From Anthracocystis setariae (taxonomy: Eukaryota; Basidiomycota; Ustilaginomycetes; Ustilaginales; Ustilaginaceae), in assembly GCA_928724745.1 (NCBI GenBank), contig CAKMXJ010000018.1, positions 496,001 to 560,000 on the forward strand: a stretch of DNA of 64,000 bases, written 5' to 3'. Numbering within the stretch: position 1 is the stretch's first letter; every line of letters starts with the position of its first letter. Below are positions 43,503 to 53,803 of the stretch, one piece after another. Both the position numbers and the translations under genes were made by a program. The notes beneath the pieces are model-generated. The model saw only the letters and a program-made list of their open reading frames with translations. It was not told where the DNA came from and did not search any database.

Positions 43503-44076
43503 TTAGGAGCTGAAGCGGAGGATAAAGTTGACGATGACGGCGAGGAGGAGCATGATCGAGAGGACTGTGGGACCGAGTCTGTCATCGTAAGGGCCTGAAC
43601 CACGGTTGCGAATCGCCGAAGCTCGCCAGTGGTATGTCAAAAGTGCGTAGATCATGATGGCCATCGCTGTGAGATGCAAGACGAAGAGATGGATAGAGTG
43701 TCAGACAATAGTTTACGGAAAGACGGACAAAGCTAGACACTTGACTTACCGACAAAGGAGAACATGGCGGCAGAGATGCGGCCGATCTTGTCACCAAAGT
43801 TGAGCAAACCCGCAGCCAGCGCCGAGAGCGTGACGGTGAAGTTGAGCCATGACAGGACTGCGATTGTGGAATGCAGAAGCGAGAGGATGCGTCGAGAGTT
43901 TCAGTATATTAAGCCAGTTAGCAAATTTGAGGAGGATGAGACCGGTGGATGGCCGCAGAGTGTAGGGAGAGAGACTCACAAGTTCGCTCGTTGGCAAAGA
44001 AGACTTTGGGCTCGACGCGGACGGGAAGCGCGATACGCTTACCAGCGGTGCGTTGAAGGAGTGGTTGGGTCGACAT
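43503..44076 (-). CDS. VTC1: Vacuolar transporter chaperone subunit 1
   Basis: Three exons (43980-44076, 43750-43857, 43503-43666) encode 122 aa. The introns are 122 and 83 nt, with GTGAGT...CGCAG and GTAAGT...CACAG ends. VTC1 is the small membrane subunit of the VTC complex that makes polyphosphate and moves it into the vacuole. The start [20 protein letters not shown] and [20 protein letters not shown] match the family, as do [30 protein letters not shown] and PYDDRLGP. Three transmembrane helices are evident, and there is no SPX or polymerase domain, as expected for VTC1. Length is close to the yeast protein (129 aa). Because the exons are about 100-160 nt, a plain ORF scan misses it. Confidence 0.95.
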
Positions 44077-45235
44077 TCTTAATTATGCTGCAGGGCGCCC
44101 AACGTGACTATGTTCCGAGATCTGCGGAAGCGAAGAGAAGATGGATGGCGGTGTGCTGAAGATCCAAAGTGGGCGATATGCTGTGGATGTGAGCAAAGCA
44201 AAAGTGGATGGATGGCTGGTTGACGACGAGGTAGTCGGAAGCATAGATGGAGGTAGAGCAAGTCTGGTGTAGATTGTGACGGACGTACAATAATTATTTT
44301 GGCAATGCAGCGATGCGTTGGGAGCAGCGATTAGTTAGCAGCAGCAGTAACCACCACGAGCTAAATTGCGCCCTAAATTCGGTGGACACCCAACCTGGAA
44401 ATTTCTGACATCTGATTTCTGCCAACTTCACCGGTCGCTGTACTCTGCTCCACTACACTATCCTCGCTTGCCTGCTTGCCTACACGGCGGTCCACTGCAA
44501 GTCAAGGTCCGATGTGATCGAACCTTGATGTAAGCACATCTTTTGTGAAGCGTGCTGTACGGTGAATTACAGTTGACCAGCTTAGCAAAAGTCAAGAGAG
44601 CCTAAGTGAAAGCTACATCCGAAGCAAACAATTCGTAATTAACTTAACTGTACTGTACTACAGTACTTTTGTTTGGTTGCATGTTGACCATTCGATTGAC
44701 ACTTTCAGCACAGCAACATTGCCAAGATTTTCGATCGCATCTGTCCTTTGATGATCTTACCCATCTCTCAGTCAACTCCATCTATACTTCTGCACCACCC
44801 AATCACTCCAAGGCTATGAATGCCACAAAGCCGCAACGAATCAATCCCAAGAAACACAAAACGAGCCGACAGAGTTCTAGAAATGCCGAAAGCGGAGAAC
44901 CAATTCTGAGCGCACGTGCGCTCGGTCGTGCATATTTTTGCTGCATCCGCTGTGTAACACCTCCTTTGCTATCGGCCGATACACTGTGCAACACGTCGAT
45001 TCGCTCTATCCTCTCTCACATACATCCGTGGGTACCTTGGGTGCTTGTCATTGTCGCACGACTCATGAATCCTCAATCTAGGCCAATCACGCTGTCAAGA
45101 GCATGTCAGACGCTGACTTGCTTCTGCAGATCACTGTTGGGTGCATGTGAGAACGAATGCTATTTACACATTGACCAAGAGCCTTGATTTCTTGCTAGTA
45201 GACAATGACCAACCGCCTTGCTACTTTCGACACCT
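44077..45235. other. VTC1 promoter side and DUF3429 gene 3' flank
   Basis: About 1.16 kb. It holds overlapping TACTGTA and TACAGTA at 44651-44665. The open frame 44681-45187 lacks conserved sequence and is not called. No other feature seen. Confidence 0.5.
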
Positions 45236-46468
45236 TTACTCGTCTTTGTCGCCACCCTCGCTCTTGTCGTCGCCGCCCTTGCTAGCCTGCTTGTCCTGCT
45301 CCTGCTTCTTCTTCTCCTGCTCTTTCTTCTTCTTTTCCTCCTCTTCCCTCTCCTTCTCCTTCCTCTCCTCTTCCTTTCTCTTCGGGTTACCCACCTTGAC
45401 ATAGCTGTCACCAGCCGGTCCAGAGCTCGTCGCCTCCACATCTCCGCCAACCTCGGCGTGCTTGATCACGCCTCCCTTGTTACCCTGCGCGCTCTGCTTG
45501 AGCAGCTTCATCTTGGTAGGTCCATCCGCCTTGACTTCCTCCTCGAGCTTGGAAGCGGTTCCGCCCAGAGTGCTTCGGCTACCAGGAGCATAGTAGTTGG
45601 TACCGGCGAGCGTAGCGATGATCGAGCTACCCACTGCAAGCGTGAGCCAGAAACGGTAGGTCGAGTACCACTTGGGCACCCAACCAGCCGACGTAGCACG
45701 TAGATCGATGAACCACACCGCTACAAACGATGCCCACTGCGCGATCAGCGCCATTTGGGGAGCCAGCAGCAAAGTGGGCCAGCCGAGCACCAGCGGAAGC
45801 ACCCCAATCGCATAGCGGCTGTTACCAATGCGTCCACCGTACTTGCTGAATTCGAAACCCCAGTGGATGGCACCAAGGAACGAAAGCAGCACGGCACCAA
45901 AGCCGACCTGGATATTCTGTGCGTGCAACAGCAGAGCACTGGCCGTCTCGCTGTCCATGGATTTGTCCAGGCCCAAGTTGACCAGGTGCTCCTTTCGTGC
46001 AAGCCAGATGGAAGCACCTGCTGTACTGACGTAAGGGATCACACCTGCGCTTCCCCACAGCAATGCGGGCTGGGGAACCGCCTGTGCCATCTCGGCAGTG
46101 ATGCTCTTGGCATCTTTGAGGATCTCGGCAGCACCGGAAGATCCACCACCACCACCACCACCAGCAGCTTCCGACGATCCGCCTTTGCTTCCGCCAGCAA
46201 TTGCAGACTCGACGCTCGACTTGATTGATTTGGCCTCCTCCTTGATGTTCTGCTTGGTGTGCGCCCAAGAGTCCGAGGCTGGCTTACCTGCCTGAGGATT
46301 GGCTGCGTATCGCTGCATCGAGGTGTGCAGCGATCGAAGCTGGACGGGCGTCAACAGTGCGCGACGAGACGCGATTGTAGAGACGTTGGAGATGGCAACA
46401 GCTGTGGCTGTTCGCTGGCCTTGAAGACCAGCAAAAAAAATGCTACGTGAAGCAGCGGTACCGATCAT
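45236..46468 (-). CDS. DUF3429 (TMEM69-like) mitochondrial inner-membrane protein
   Basis: 410 aa without introns. The N-terminus (about 1-60, rich in Arg, Ser and Ala and lacking acids, with RSLHTSMQRYAA) is a mitochondrial presequence. A Lys/Glu helix and a Gly-rich linker follow. The conserved core (about 130-300) begins PALLWGSAGVIPYVS and continues with QNIQVGFGAVLLSFLGAIHWGFEF, GVLPLVLGWPTLLL and FWLTLAVGSSIIATL, giving about five transmembrane helices, as in DUF3429 and TMEM69 proteins. The C-terminus is a highly charged K/E-rich helix (about 360-410). The molecular role of the family is unknown. It is divergent from COX14. Confidence 0.88.
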   Translation of the reverse strand: MIGTAASRSIFFAGLQGQRTATAVAISNVSTIASRRALLTPVQLRSLHTSMQRYAANPQAGKPASDSWAHTKQNIKEEAKSIKSSVESAIAGGSKGGSSEAAGGGGGGGSSGAAEILKDAKSITAEMAQAVPQPALLWGSAGVIPYVSTAGASIWLARKEHLVNLGLDKSMDSETASALLLHAQNIQVGFGAVLLSFLGAIHWGFEFSKYGGRIGNSRYAIGVLPLVLGWPTLLLAPQMALIAQWASFVAVWFIDLRATSAGWVPKWYSTYRFWLTLAVGSSIIATLAGTNYYAPGSRSTLGGTASKLEEEVKADGPTKMKLLKQSAQGNKGGVIKHAEVGGDVEATSSGPAGDSYVKVGNPKRKEEERKEKEREEEEKKKKEQEKKKQEQDKQASKGGDDKSEGGDKDE

Positions 46469-47330
46469 CGTGCGACTTGTAAGCTCAAGTTAGACAACGT
46501 TTTTGACCAAGAATGCTGACGGATGCAGCGCGATAATCCCAGGCTGTTGAAGGCGAATGTTGGTAGGTAGTAGAGCTTGCTGTGTCCTAAGGTCTGCTAC
46601 GTCGACGGCAAAGACTTGGAGGATGGAGTAGGAGGAATGCGTGTGATTGACTGTGAGCCAAGATGCGATGATGCTATATTCAAGCTTTCAATCTCTCGAG
46701 CGAGGTAGGCGGAAGACTCTCAGCCCAAAGTAAAAGCTAAACAGAGTGGAGCGTGCATATCGATAGAGCTTGGCGGAGCAGCGATCCTCAATTGAAATCG
46801 AGAGAGGCAAGCATCCCTCTAAAGTTGACACTCGTCAGACCACGGTCAGAACTAGAACCTGAATTCTCCATTCGCTCGGTCATGTTTGCATGGACGGCCC
46901 GCCTTGGTATCGTGTACACTTCAGAGACAAGGTGTTTCTGCCTTGAGTATGGGAATCAACGCGGTCACACTGTTGCTGCAACCCATGCTCGAGGCGTCAT
47001 GGATGTGGTATGTACGTCACTCGACAGCTCCGACCTGTCACACGGTCGGGCCATCCACAGCGTAAAAGCTTGAAGGAATTTGTGTCTTTATCCAGTCTGA
47101 CAAAGGATGGTTTAATTTATCTGCCGATATAAATCGATTCTTTTCCCGATAGGCGGACGGCTGTTCTCCACATTCAAGTCGATTGCTTAAGCTTCGGTGA
47201 CTTTTTTTTTCCCTTCTCCTTCTCCTTCTCATTGACCCATAACATCGACTTGGACATCATAATCTATCATAGACGCAAATCTGGGACTCCATCTATACGC
47301 TCTCAACGATACCTTGAAACTAGCTGGACC
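46469..47330. other. Divergent promoter region of two mitochondrial genes
   Basis: 862 bp between the DUF3429-type gene and COX14. It contains a T-rich tract then TTCTCCTTCTCCTTCTC (about 47203-47231) on the COX14 side. Short ORFs are not supported. Confidence 0.5.
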
Positions 47331-47807
47331 ATGCCAACCACGCACAACCGCAAATCAACAATGTCGAGACGACCTATGCCAAGTTTCGTCGATCTGGCGC
47401 ATCGAACCGCCGTCACCGGACTTGTTGGTCTTGGTGTAAGTACTCGCACATCCTAAGGAGCTCTCGCGGATAGAAAATTGCAATTGCTGATGTTGGTTGC
47501 GTTTCTCTTTCGCTCTTTTAGATTTGGGGTCTGTGGCTCACAGCGGCAGTGTGGAAGTCTCGTCGAGATGAACGCTTGGTAAGTTCCATTTCAGGGCCGT
47601 CCAAGACCTATCCTTTCGCAATGGTATGAACAGTACAATTCTGACAAATTTCCGACCTTCCAACCGACGTGAACACAGATCATCAATGCAAATGGTGGTC
47701 AGATCCCGATCTCGCAGCAGGCTTTTGCTCTTTCCCAACAACAAGCCGGCCAGGATCCTTTCCCAGTCACCAACGATCCTCAACACGAGCCTGGTCGTCG
47801 TGTCTAA
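47331..47807 (+). CDS. COX14: COX14-like cytochrome c oxidase assembly factor
   Basis: Three exons (47331-47435, 47522-47578, 47679-47807) encode 96 aa. Both introns are phase 0: 86 nt (GTAAGT...TTTAG) and 100 nt (GTAAGT...ACACAG). The core PSFVDLAHRTAVTGLVGLG-IWGLWL matches the Cox14 pattern of a short basic N-terminus, a D-x-x-HR motif and one transmembrane helix. Cox14 sits in the mitochondrial inner membrane and couples Cox1 synthesis to complex IV assembly. The tail is Gln/Pro-rich and polar (QQAFALSQQQAGQDPFP). A downstream in-frame ATG at 47361 (MSRRPMPS) would give 86 aa and is an equally plausible start. Identification rests on a short motif, so confidence is moderate. Confidence 0.8.
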
Positions 47808-48133
47808 AAGACAAGTCATGTTGTCGTTAACTTGACTTCCATATCATGTGTACTTGTATATCATCTCTTCTCCTCTTGAAAACCAAAACCTTCGACACAT
47901 AACCCAATTGTCGTGAATCGCCCCGTCTCAGACGATCCGAAAGCCAACGCGCATCACAAAGCACCATCCTCGGTCATGATCGCAAGATGCTGCACGAGAC
48001 ACAAAAAGACGGCGGGCACACTCTGAGAAAATCACACACACCTCTGAACGACGCTCAACAACATTTCAGTCCCGACGCATCGAACAAGATTTCCATATGA
48101 TTCACGTATTGACTTGTAGTTGCAGAGTATAGT
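47808..48133. other. Convergent gap, COX14 / PPR gene
   Basis: 326 bp between two convergent stop codons. No repeat, motif or ORF of note. Confidence 0.5.
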
Positions 48134-51070
48134 CTAAGAAGAACCTCCTTTCACCCATCGTTCGAGCTCTTGCTCAACATGTCGCGATCGACGTTGCAGC
48201 TTGAGCGAACCGCGTGAGCTAGACCCAACATCATCCTCCCCCTCATCCTCCTCCTCGTCACCCTCCCTCTCCGCTTCAGCCTCGAGCTCCAGGTAATCGT
48301 CCCGCGTTAGCAGCAGCGAATTCGATTCAGCACGCTCGCCAAGCACATCCTTGCCATTGCCCGCTGCACGAAGCTTCGCCGATGCTATGCTCTCAGTCGG
48401 GAGGAGCTTCCTGATCCGCTTCCAAAGCTCCACAGCCTCCTTAGCCGCAAAAGAGTGCTCCGACGTATCAAGCGCAAGATTCACAAGCTTGCGTAGAGGC
48501 AGCAAGGTGTCCAACCTGCGGATACTCGTTGGCGCATCGCTGCGCAGCTCCCCCGCATATTCAATTCCTTCCCTCAGCTGTAGGCCTTCTTCGACCCATG
48601 CATCAAGACCGACATGCGCCTCGATCAGATCAAGTGCTTCCCTTGCCACCTCGACACCTCTGTCGGGGTGCTTAATTGCATAGACTTCAGCAAATTTCAC
48701 GAACGCCTTATGCATGGCGGCAATGCCCAAACGAATCAATGCGGCGTTTCGACCTTGCCCATCGCGACTTTCGTATCTGCGCGTGGCAGCCGTCTTACCT
48801 TGAGCTTCGTCGGAGCTTGCACCCCAACGCACAGTCAAAAGCTGTTCCTGTGCCGCAGATGCTTGATCACAACCTTCGCAGAAAAGCGATTTGGTCTCAG
48901 CCCATGCGTCATACGTTGGGCTCTGCGACCCGTCGATGCCGCCACTAAGCTGAACAGCGGTGAGGCCGGACGGTTTTCGCGCCAGAGCTTTCATATTGGC
49001 ACGCAGGGCTCTGACATACGCAATGCGTCGCGGCTTCCATTCCTGCGCCGCGGTCTCGGCTGCTTGGCTGTCAACTCGGTCGGAAATTCGCTCGCGACGG
49101 TCGGCAATGTCTCGCTTCGAGGCGCTTCCTTGAAGCAATTGCGCCGCTGTCTGCTTCATTCCATCAAGAAGCGTACGAGCACCAACCGGGTCTCCTATAA
49201 CAGACAGCCTATAGAGCAGGTTGAGGACAGTAGAAGGTTGAATGGTCGTGCCGAAGAGTGTTGCGTCTGAGACCATGCTGTCCGTTGAATCGGGCTGCGT
49301 CCCGATGTCCTGGTGCTCAGCGTATGCTCTAGCCCAAAGATAGTTGAAGAGGGCAAGTGTCTGTTTCGCCGTTGATTTGGACTTTGAGAGCAGGCGTGTC
49401 AGGTGAATGGTGCTGATCGGATCGCGCAGCTCCACAACGGGTTTGGCCGACCCATCGTTAGCGTTTGCGAGGAGATAGCGCTGGTATCCGTACGTATCCG
49501 TATTCCCCTTGGCCCTAGGATCCCTCAAGATGTCATCGGCAGTTGACTGAAGGTCTAGACCGTAAACCTTGGTTATGATATCGTGAGTAATACGGCTAGT
49601 GAAATCGGTATCGGTATTGGCATCGATGTCTAGCCTGTGGAGAATATACTGGAGGAAGTTGTCGTCCGGAACAAATCGATCGGCGGAGTGAGACTCGGCA
49701 TCAGCTCCTTTGTGCGCTTTTTCCTTCGGCTGTGAGCGACCAGACGATACGCGCTGGTGACGTTCGATCTCCATGAGTTTGACAGCTCTCGACACAACTT
49801 GCTCGATGTTGGCAAGACTGTCAGAACCGTCTGTACCTGAAGTAGGCTGAAGGAAGCTTTGAAACGTGGAACTATCGCCAAGTGGTAGCCACTCAGCCAC
49901 CTTATGGTTGGCAAGCTCGAGCTTCTCTTGCGGCGAGGCATTTGGCAAAAGCCCTTTGGCGACTTGTTCGATCTGAGATAAGGGGAAAAGTCGATCAAAG
50001 AGCTGCTGCTTCTCTTCGCGAAGCCCGGCAGCACCGAGGCAAGCCAGATATGCGCCGATCGCGTTGGTGAGCACCTTGGGAATTCGCCGTACTTCGTTGA
50101 TGCTAGCTTGCTGCGATACGAGATTACGTCGAGCCTGTTCTGAGAGCTGGCTTAAGTCGGACCGTTCGAGGCTCCAAGCATCTTTGGGCTTGTGTTTGGA
50201 CATGTAGGTGGGGCTGAGGGATCGTTCTGATTGGAAATATTGAGGGAATGCCTGTTTCCAGATCTTCTCGAGTCCGTCGCAGGCTTCACGGATGCGTGCT
50301 AGTTGTTTGGGTGTCGCTGCGGTCGCAACCTTACCAGTTTCGGGTGCCGCGGCTTTGGATTTGGGCATGACAAGGCTGAGACCTTTCAGGAGAACACCGT
50401 AGGTGGCCGCATTAGGGACGATGGCGTCCTTCTTCATCTGATTGAGCAGCTTGAACGCATGGTCGGTGCGGTGGGTGTACAGGCAGAAGCGAATAGCAGC
50501 ATTGTAAGGAGATCTGATGCGCGAGGCTGATATCAAAGCGTTGTCAGGATCGCAAAGTGTTATATCCTTAGACTTGAACATGGCACGCAGCGCTGTCATC
50601 TCGCTTTCGAAATGGTCAAGAACCTCGTTGACTCCTTCATCGAGCTGAGCGGGTGAATGACCGTATTTTTTTGAGCGAGCAGCGATTTCGTCGATTGCTG
50701 TAATAATATGATCGACTAGCTTCTTCGCTCTGACACGGAAGCCGATTTGCGATCTTCCAGCCGGGGAAGAATCTGACGTGGGACGTGGCCCGGACGAGTG
50801 ACTCTGATGCTTCTGTGGGTCGGCGGGCGGCTTCGGACTCCATCTATGACTCTGACCAGTCCTCCTGAGCGCTCCCTTGACATTGAGAGCGGCGTTCGAA
50901 TTTGTGCTCTTCGAAGGTGATGGTGCTGCCTGACGTCGTGAGTGGGTTGAGATCGGCCTCCTGGTGTGAATCCTCGGCGCTAGGAAGACGGGGAGAAGCC
51001 AGCCTCTCGAAGGTAAGATGAGCTTGTGTATAGGTGCAGACAGCCTAGCTGCGCTCGCACAGCTGACCAT
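48134..51070 (-). CDS. Mitochondrial pentatricopeptide-repeat (PPR) protein
   Basis: 978 aa without introns. The N-terminus (MVSCASAARLSAPIHKLILPSRGWLLP...RIHTRRP) is a basic presequence, so the protein is mitochondrial. The clearest PPR unit lies at about 200-245: SPYNAAIRFCLYTHRTDHAFKLLNQMKKD, then AIVPNAATYGVLLKGL. Further helical repeats are weaker (IQPSTVLNLLYRLSVIGDPVGARTLLDGMKQ at about 620-650). Fungal PPR proteins bind organellar transcripts and act in their processing, stability or translation; the target here is unknown. A long acidic stretch near the C-terminus (EREGDEEEDEGEDDVGSSS) is unusual. The frame upstream of 51070 has no ATG. It is divergent from the complex I subunit gene. 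Confidence 0.82.
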   Translation of the reverse strand: MVSCASAARLSAPIHKLILPSRGWLLPVFLAPRIHTRRPISTHSRRQAAPSPSKSTNSNAALNVKGALRRTGQSHRWSPKPPADPQKHQSHSSGPRPTSDSSPAGRSQIGFRVRAKKLVDHIITAIDEIAARSKKYGHSPAQLDEGVNEVLDHFESEMTALRAMFKSKDITLCDPDNALISASRIRSPYNAAIRFCLYTHRTDHAFKLLNQMKKDAIVPNAATYGVLLKGLSLVMPKSKAAAPETGKVATAATPKQLARIREACDGLEKIWKQAFPQYFQSERSLSPTYMSKHKPKDAWSLERSDLSQLSEQARRNLVSQQASINEVRRIPKVLTNAIGAYLACLGAAGLREEKQQLFDRLFPLSQIEQVAKGLLPNASPQEKLELANHKVAEWLPLGDSSTFQSFLQPTSGTDGSDSLANIEQVVSRAVKLMEIERHQRVSSGRSQPKEKAHKGADAESHSADRFVPDDNFLQYILHRLDIDANTDTDFTSRITHDIITKVYGLDLQSTADDILRDPRAKGNTDTYGYQRYLLANANDGSAKPVVELRDPISTIHLTRLLSKSKSTAKQTLALFNYLWARAYAEHQDIGTQPDSTDSMVSDATLFGTTIQPSTVLNLLYRLSVIGDPVGARTLLDGMKQTAAQLLQGSASKRDIADRRERISDRVDSQAAETAAQEWKPRRIAYVRALRANMKALARKPSGLTAVQLSGGIDGSQSPTYDAWAETKSLFCEGCDQASAAQEQLLTVRWGASSDEAQGKTAATRRYESRDGQGRNAALIRLGIAAMHKAFVKFAEVYAIKHPDRGVEVAREALDLIEAHVGLDAWVEEGLQLREGIEYAGELRSDAPTSIRRLDTLLPLRKLVNLALDTSEHSFAAKEAVELWKRIRKLLPTESIASAKLRAAGNGKDVLGERAESNSLLLTRDDYLELEAEAEREGDEEEDEGEDDVGSSSRGSLKLQRRSRHVEQELERWVKGGSS

Positions 51071-51552
51071 GACGAACAGAGAGAGAGAGAGTCTCGACAC
51101 TATTGATGGATCAAGAATCGACGATGGTGGTTGTCTAAAGCAGAATTGCGGTTATTGTATTTCAAACCTTGACTGTTGCATTTCTTCGCACTGCTTTTAC
51201 TACACACTAATCTAAAATTTTCGCACGCCAATGCGCCACCATAAAAAAAAAAAAAAAAAAAAAAGGGTCTTTCGGACAGACCGACCCTCGAATATTTCTA
51301 TGGGTGTCAGATCGTCCAGCATCACAGAAAGCAGAAATTCGGATCCGAATTCAGTCCGCCGTGATTGGCCCGTGATCGGAATCTTGAATCGAGTATCCTT
51401 CGCGCTCACCTTGGCTTGCTACCATACCAACCAACACTCATCGTCGCCGGCAGTGATAGTCAAAACGTTTACGACAAGATCGAATCGTCGTCTCCTCTCC
51501 TGTCCTCCAAATCAAGGTTTTGATCCGCCTCAGGTAGTCAACAAAGCACAGA
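51071..51552. other. Divergent promoter region, PPR / NDUFA8 genes
   Basis: 482 bp. It contains a 22-nt poly(A) tract at 51243-51264, the longest homopolymer in the window. No ORF supported. Confidence 0.55.
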
Positions 51553-52201
51553 ATGGCGACGCACCGAGATGCCAAGTTCCCAGGGAAGCCCTACATCGAC
51601 CCGGCTCCCATGCCATCGAGCCAGCCTCACATCGAAGAGCTCGGTGTCACCTCGGCGCCGCTCAAGTCGGCATCTTTCTTCATCGGAGAGCATTGCAAGG
51701 ATGTCAACGAGGACTTTATGCTCTGCAAGGCCGAAAACCGAGACCCAGCCCACTGCCTCAAGGAGGGTCGCCGAGTAACGAGATGCGCGAGAGATCTGTA
51801 AGTATCTTTGTAGTCGAAAGCTGGATGCAAACGTAGCATCGCTTCCGGGTCTGGACTGCAAGGAAATGGCAACTGACAAACCACGATTTCATCTTTTCAT
51901 GAACCGCATCGCATTGCATCGCATCGCACCGCAACTCATCTCATTGATTGATTCGTTTCGCCTTCTTCGGTTCGTCTTTCTTACCAACAGGATCAAGAAG
52001 CTCAGTGATAGCTGCGGGAAGGAATGGGAGGCTCACTACAACTGTCTCGAGCAGCACAATCAAGAGTTCTATAGGTGCAGAAAGCCGGAAAAGACGCTCA
52101 ACCAGTGCGTCTTCGAGAAGCTCAAACTTGCTAAAAACATCCCAGGATCGCCAGAAGGCCAGCCCCAAATTCACGAGAAAAAGAACCCGGTCTGGGGATG
52201 A
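51553..52201 (+). CDS. Complex I subunit NDUFA8-type (twin CX9C protein)
   Basis: Two exons (51553-51797, 51991-52201) encode 151 aa; the intron (193 nt, GTAAGT...AACAG) splits a Leu codon. The product is an accessory subunit of NADH:ubiquinone oxidoreductase on the intermembrane-space side (human NDUFA8/PGIV, about 19-21 kDa in fungi). It has CHCH motifs: CKDVNEDFMLCKAENRDPAHC and CGKEWEAHYNCLEQHNQEFYRC, with CX9C spacings that form disulfides through Mia40. The N-terminal text ELGVTSAPLKSASFFIGEHC is characteristic of the family, and length is close to the usual 170 aa. The intron carries a run of GCATC-like units (about 51905-51928). Confidence 0.92.
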
Positions 52202-52463
52202 TGCCGCGCCCGTATTACAGTCAGCAGCCGTCGACCAGAGACCTTTAGATTTCGACCGAGGCACATCACCATCAAAGCCGCAATATAACGACATCCGATT
52301 TGTATTCGAAAGGGTGCAACAATCTCATTGAAAGGAAAGCGCCAGCAGCTCATGCTAGAGCAAAGACACGATGTTTTGCTCTGCGATTGATGTTAAAGAG
52401 CAGCGCCCAAACTCAAGGCGAGTCAGTCAGATGTGGCCGGCAGGCGAAATTGGATAGAGTCCT

Positions 52464-53803
52464 TCATTGTGACAAAGATTGCTGGATCCACTGTCTCATC
52501 AAGCTTCCAGCCTGCTGGGTGGACAAGGTGCCTCCAACATCGCCGGTACATTGGCCACTCTCGAGACTGCGCTTGATAGCACTGTCTACCGCGTCAGCAA
52601 CCTCTGGCAAACCCAACGACCATCGGCACATGAGCCCAAAAGACTCAAACATGCCGATCGGGTTGGCAATGCCTTTACCTGCAATGTCTGGCGCAGATCC
52701 CGAGACTGGCTGATAGACACCTACGGGAAGTCGGCCGTCGGTCGAAGGCGTTGGTGGCCCGTCAATTTCGGCAGATCCAAGTAGACCGAGAGACCCTGGG
52801 ATCACTGAAGCCAGGTCGCTGAGAATATCACCGAACAGCTGTGGCAGAAGAGGCGACCAGGAAACATGGCAGCGGAGCGTCAGTACGGGATGCGAGAGCT
52901 TGTGTTGGTCACATGAGGGAGGAAAGCTTACATTTTCGGTTAGCACTACGCCATTAAGCTTTCTTGGATTCCGCGCAAGAACCATGGCGGCTGAGTCGAC
53001 AAGGTGGTGGCTCAACTTTTGAACCAGTTGCGGATATTCGTCGCGAATGGTCTCGGTGACAACCTGCCGCCAAAGACGCGAGCTTGCCATGACGTTGGCC
53101 TTGTCGACCGAGATGATGGGAAGCGGATCATCGCCATGGGCCAGCGATAGGGCTGCTGCAACCCTTGTCAAGCGCACAACCTCTTCGCGCGTATACTCGC
53201 AAAGATCCGAAGCTGCATCGTGTAAAGAGAGACAGAAAGGCCTTTTGAGTAAGCTGATACACAGGTTGTCGGAATATGTTGTTCAGATGCGAGACACTCA
53301 CCTTTGGTTGCCTGTTGATCGGGTTCCTCTTTCTTGCCAAAGTAGATACCACCGGCGTTCTCTCGCAGCGTGATGATGTTGACTCCACGGACAACGTGCT
53401 CCTTTAGAGAGCTAAGCTGAAGCTGCCTTTCGGAAACAATCTTGGCTGGTCGAACATTGGCATAGAGGTTGAGATGCTTGCGCATTCGCAAGATGCCCGT
53501 CTCGGGTCTTCTGCTTGAGTCGCCGACATCCCACTTGGGTCCTCCGACACTGCCCAGGAGAACGGCGTGGCAGGTGGAAGCTTCGGCCAGCGTGCTGTCT
53601 TGGATAGGGCAATCATGTTGGTCGAGACAGGACCCGCCGATCAGTCGCTCCACCGTTTCGATGTCGATCTGATACTGCGACTGGATCAGATCGAAGAGCG
53701 GCAAGACTTCGGCCATGATCTCTGGTCCGATATGATCGCCTTGCAAAATCATAATCTTGAATGCCTTGCGGGCGCCATCGCTGGTCCTGGTTGTCATTGT
53801 CAT
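52464..53803 (-). CDS. 3-isopropylmalate dehydrogenase-like enzyme
   Basis: Three exons (53302-53803, 52932-53212, 52464-52838) encode 385 aa. The introns are 89 nt (GTGAGT...TGCAG) and 93 nt (GTAAGC...CACAG). The family oxidatively decarboxylates 2-hydroxy acids; Leu2 acts in leucine synthesis. Visible: GDHIGPEI (22-29), GSVGGPKWD (84-92), the substrate Arg cluster LRMRKHLNLYANVRP (105-119), RENAGGIYFGKK (147-158), catalytic Tyr174 (CEYT) and Lys205 (SVDKANVMASS), metal Asp265/Asp269 (LFGDILSD) and GSAPDIAGKG. All key residues are present. It deviates from typical Leu2 at several positions (LQGDHIGPEI, LRENAGG), so it could be LEU2 itself or a paralogue in another pathway. It is divergent from an aldehyde dehydrogenase. 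Confidence 0.9.

Noticed and set aside
43243..43603. His-rich and Ser-rich ORFs over the GAC/GAT/GGT repeat
   Set aside because: The residue runs are products of the trinucleotide array and they overlap VTC1 exon 3.
44681..45187. 169-codon ORF between VTC1 and the DUF3429 gene
   Set aside because: Cys/Ser-rich with no domain or targeting signal, and it runs close to the 3' end of the gene on the other strand.
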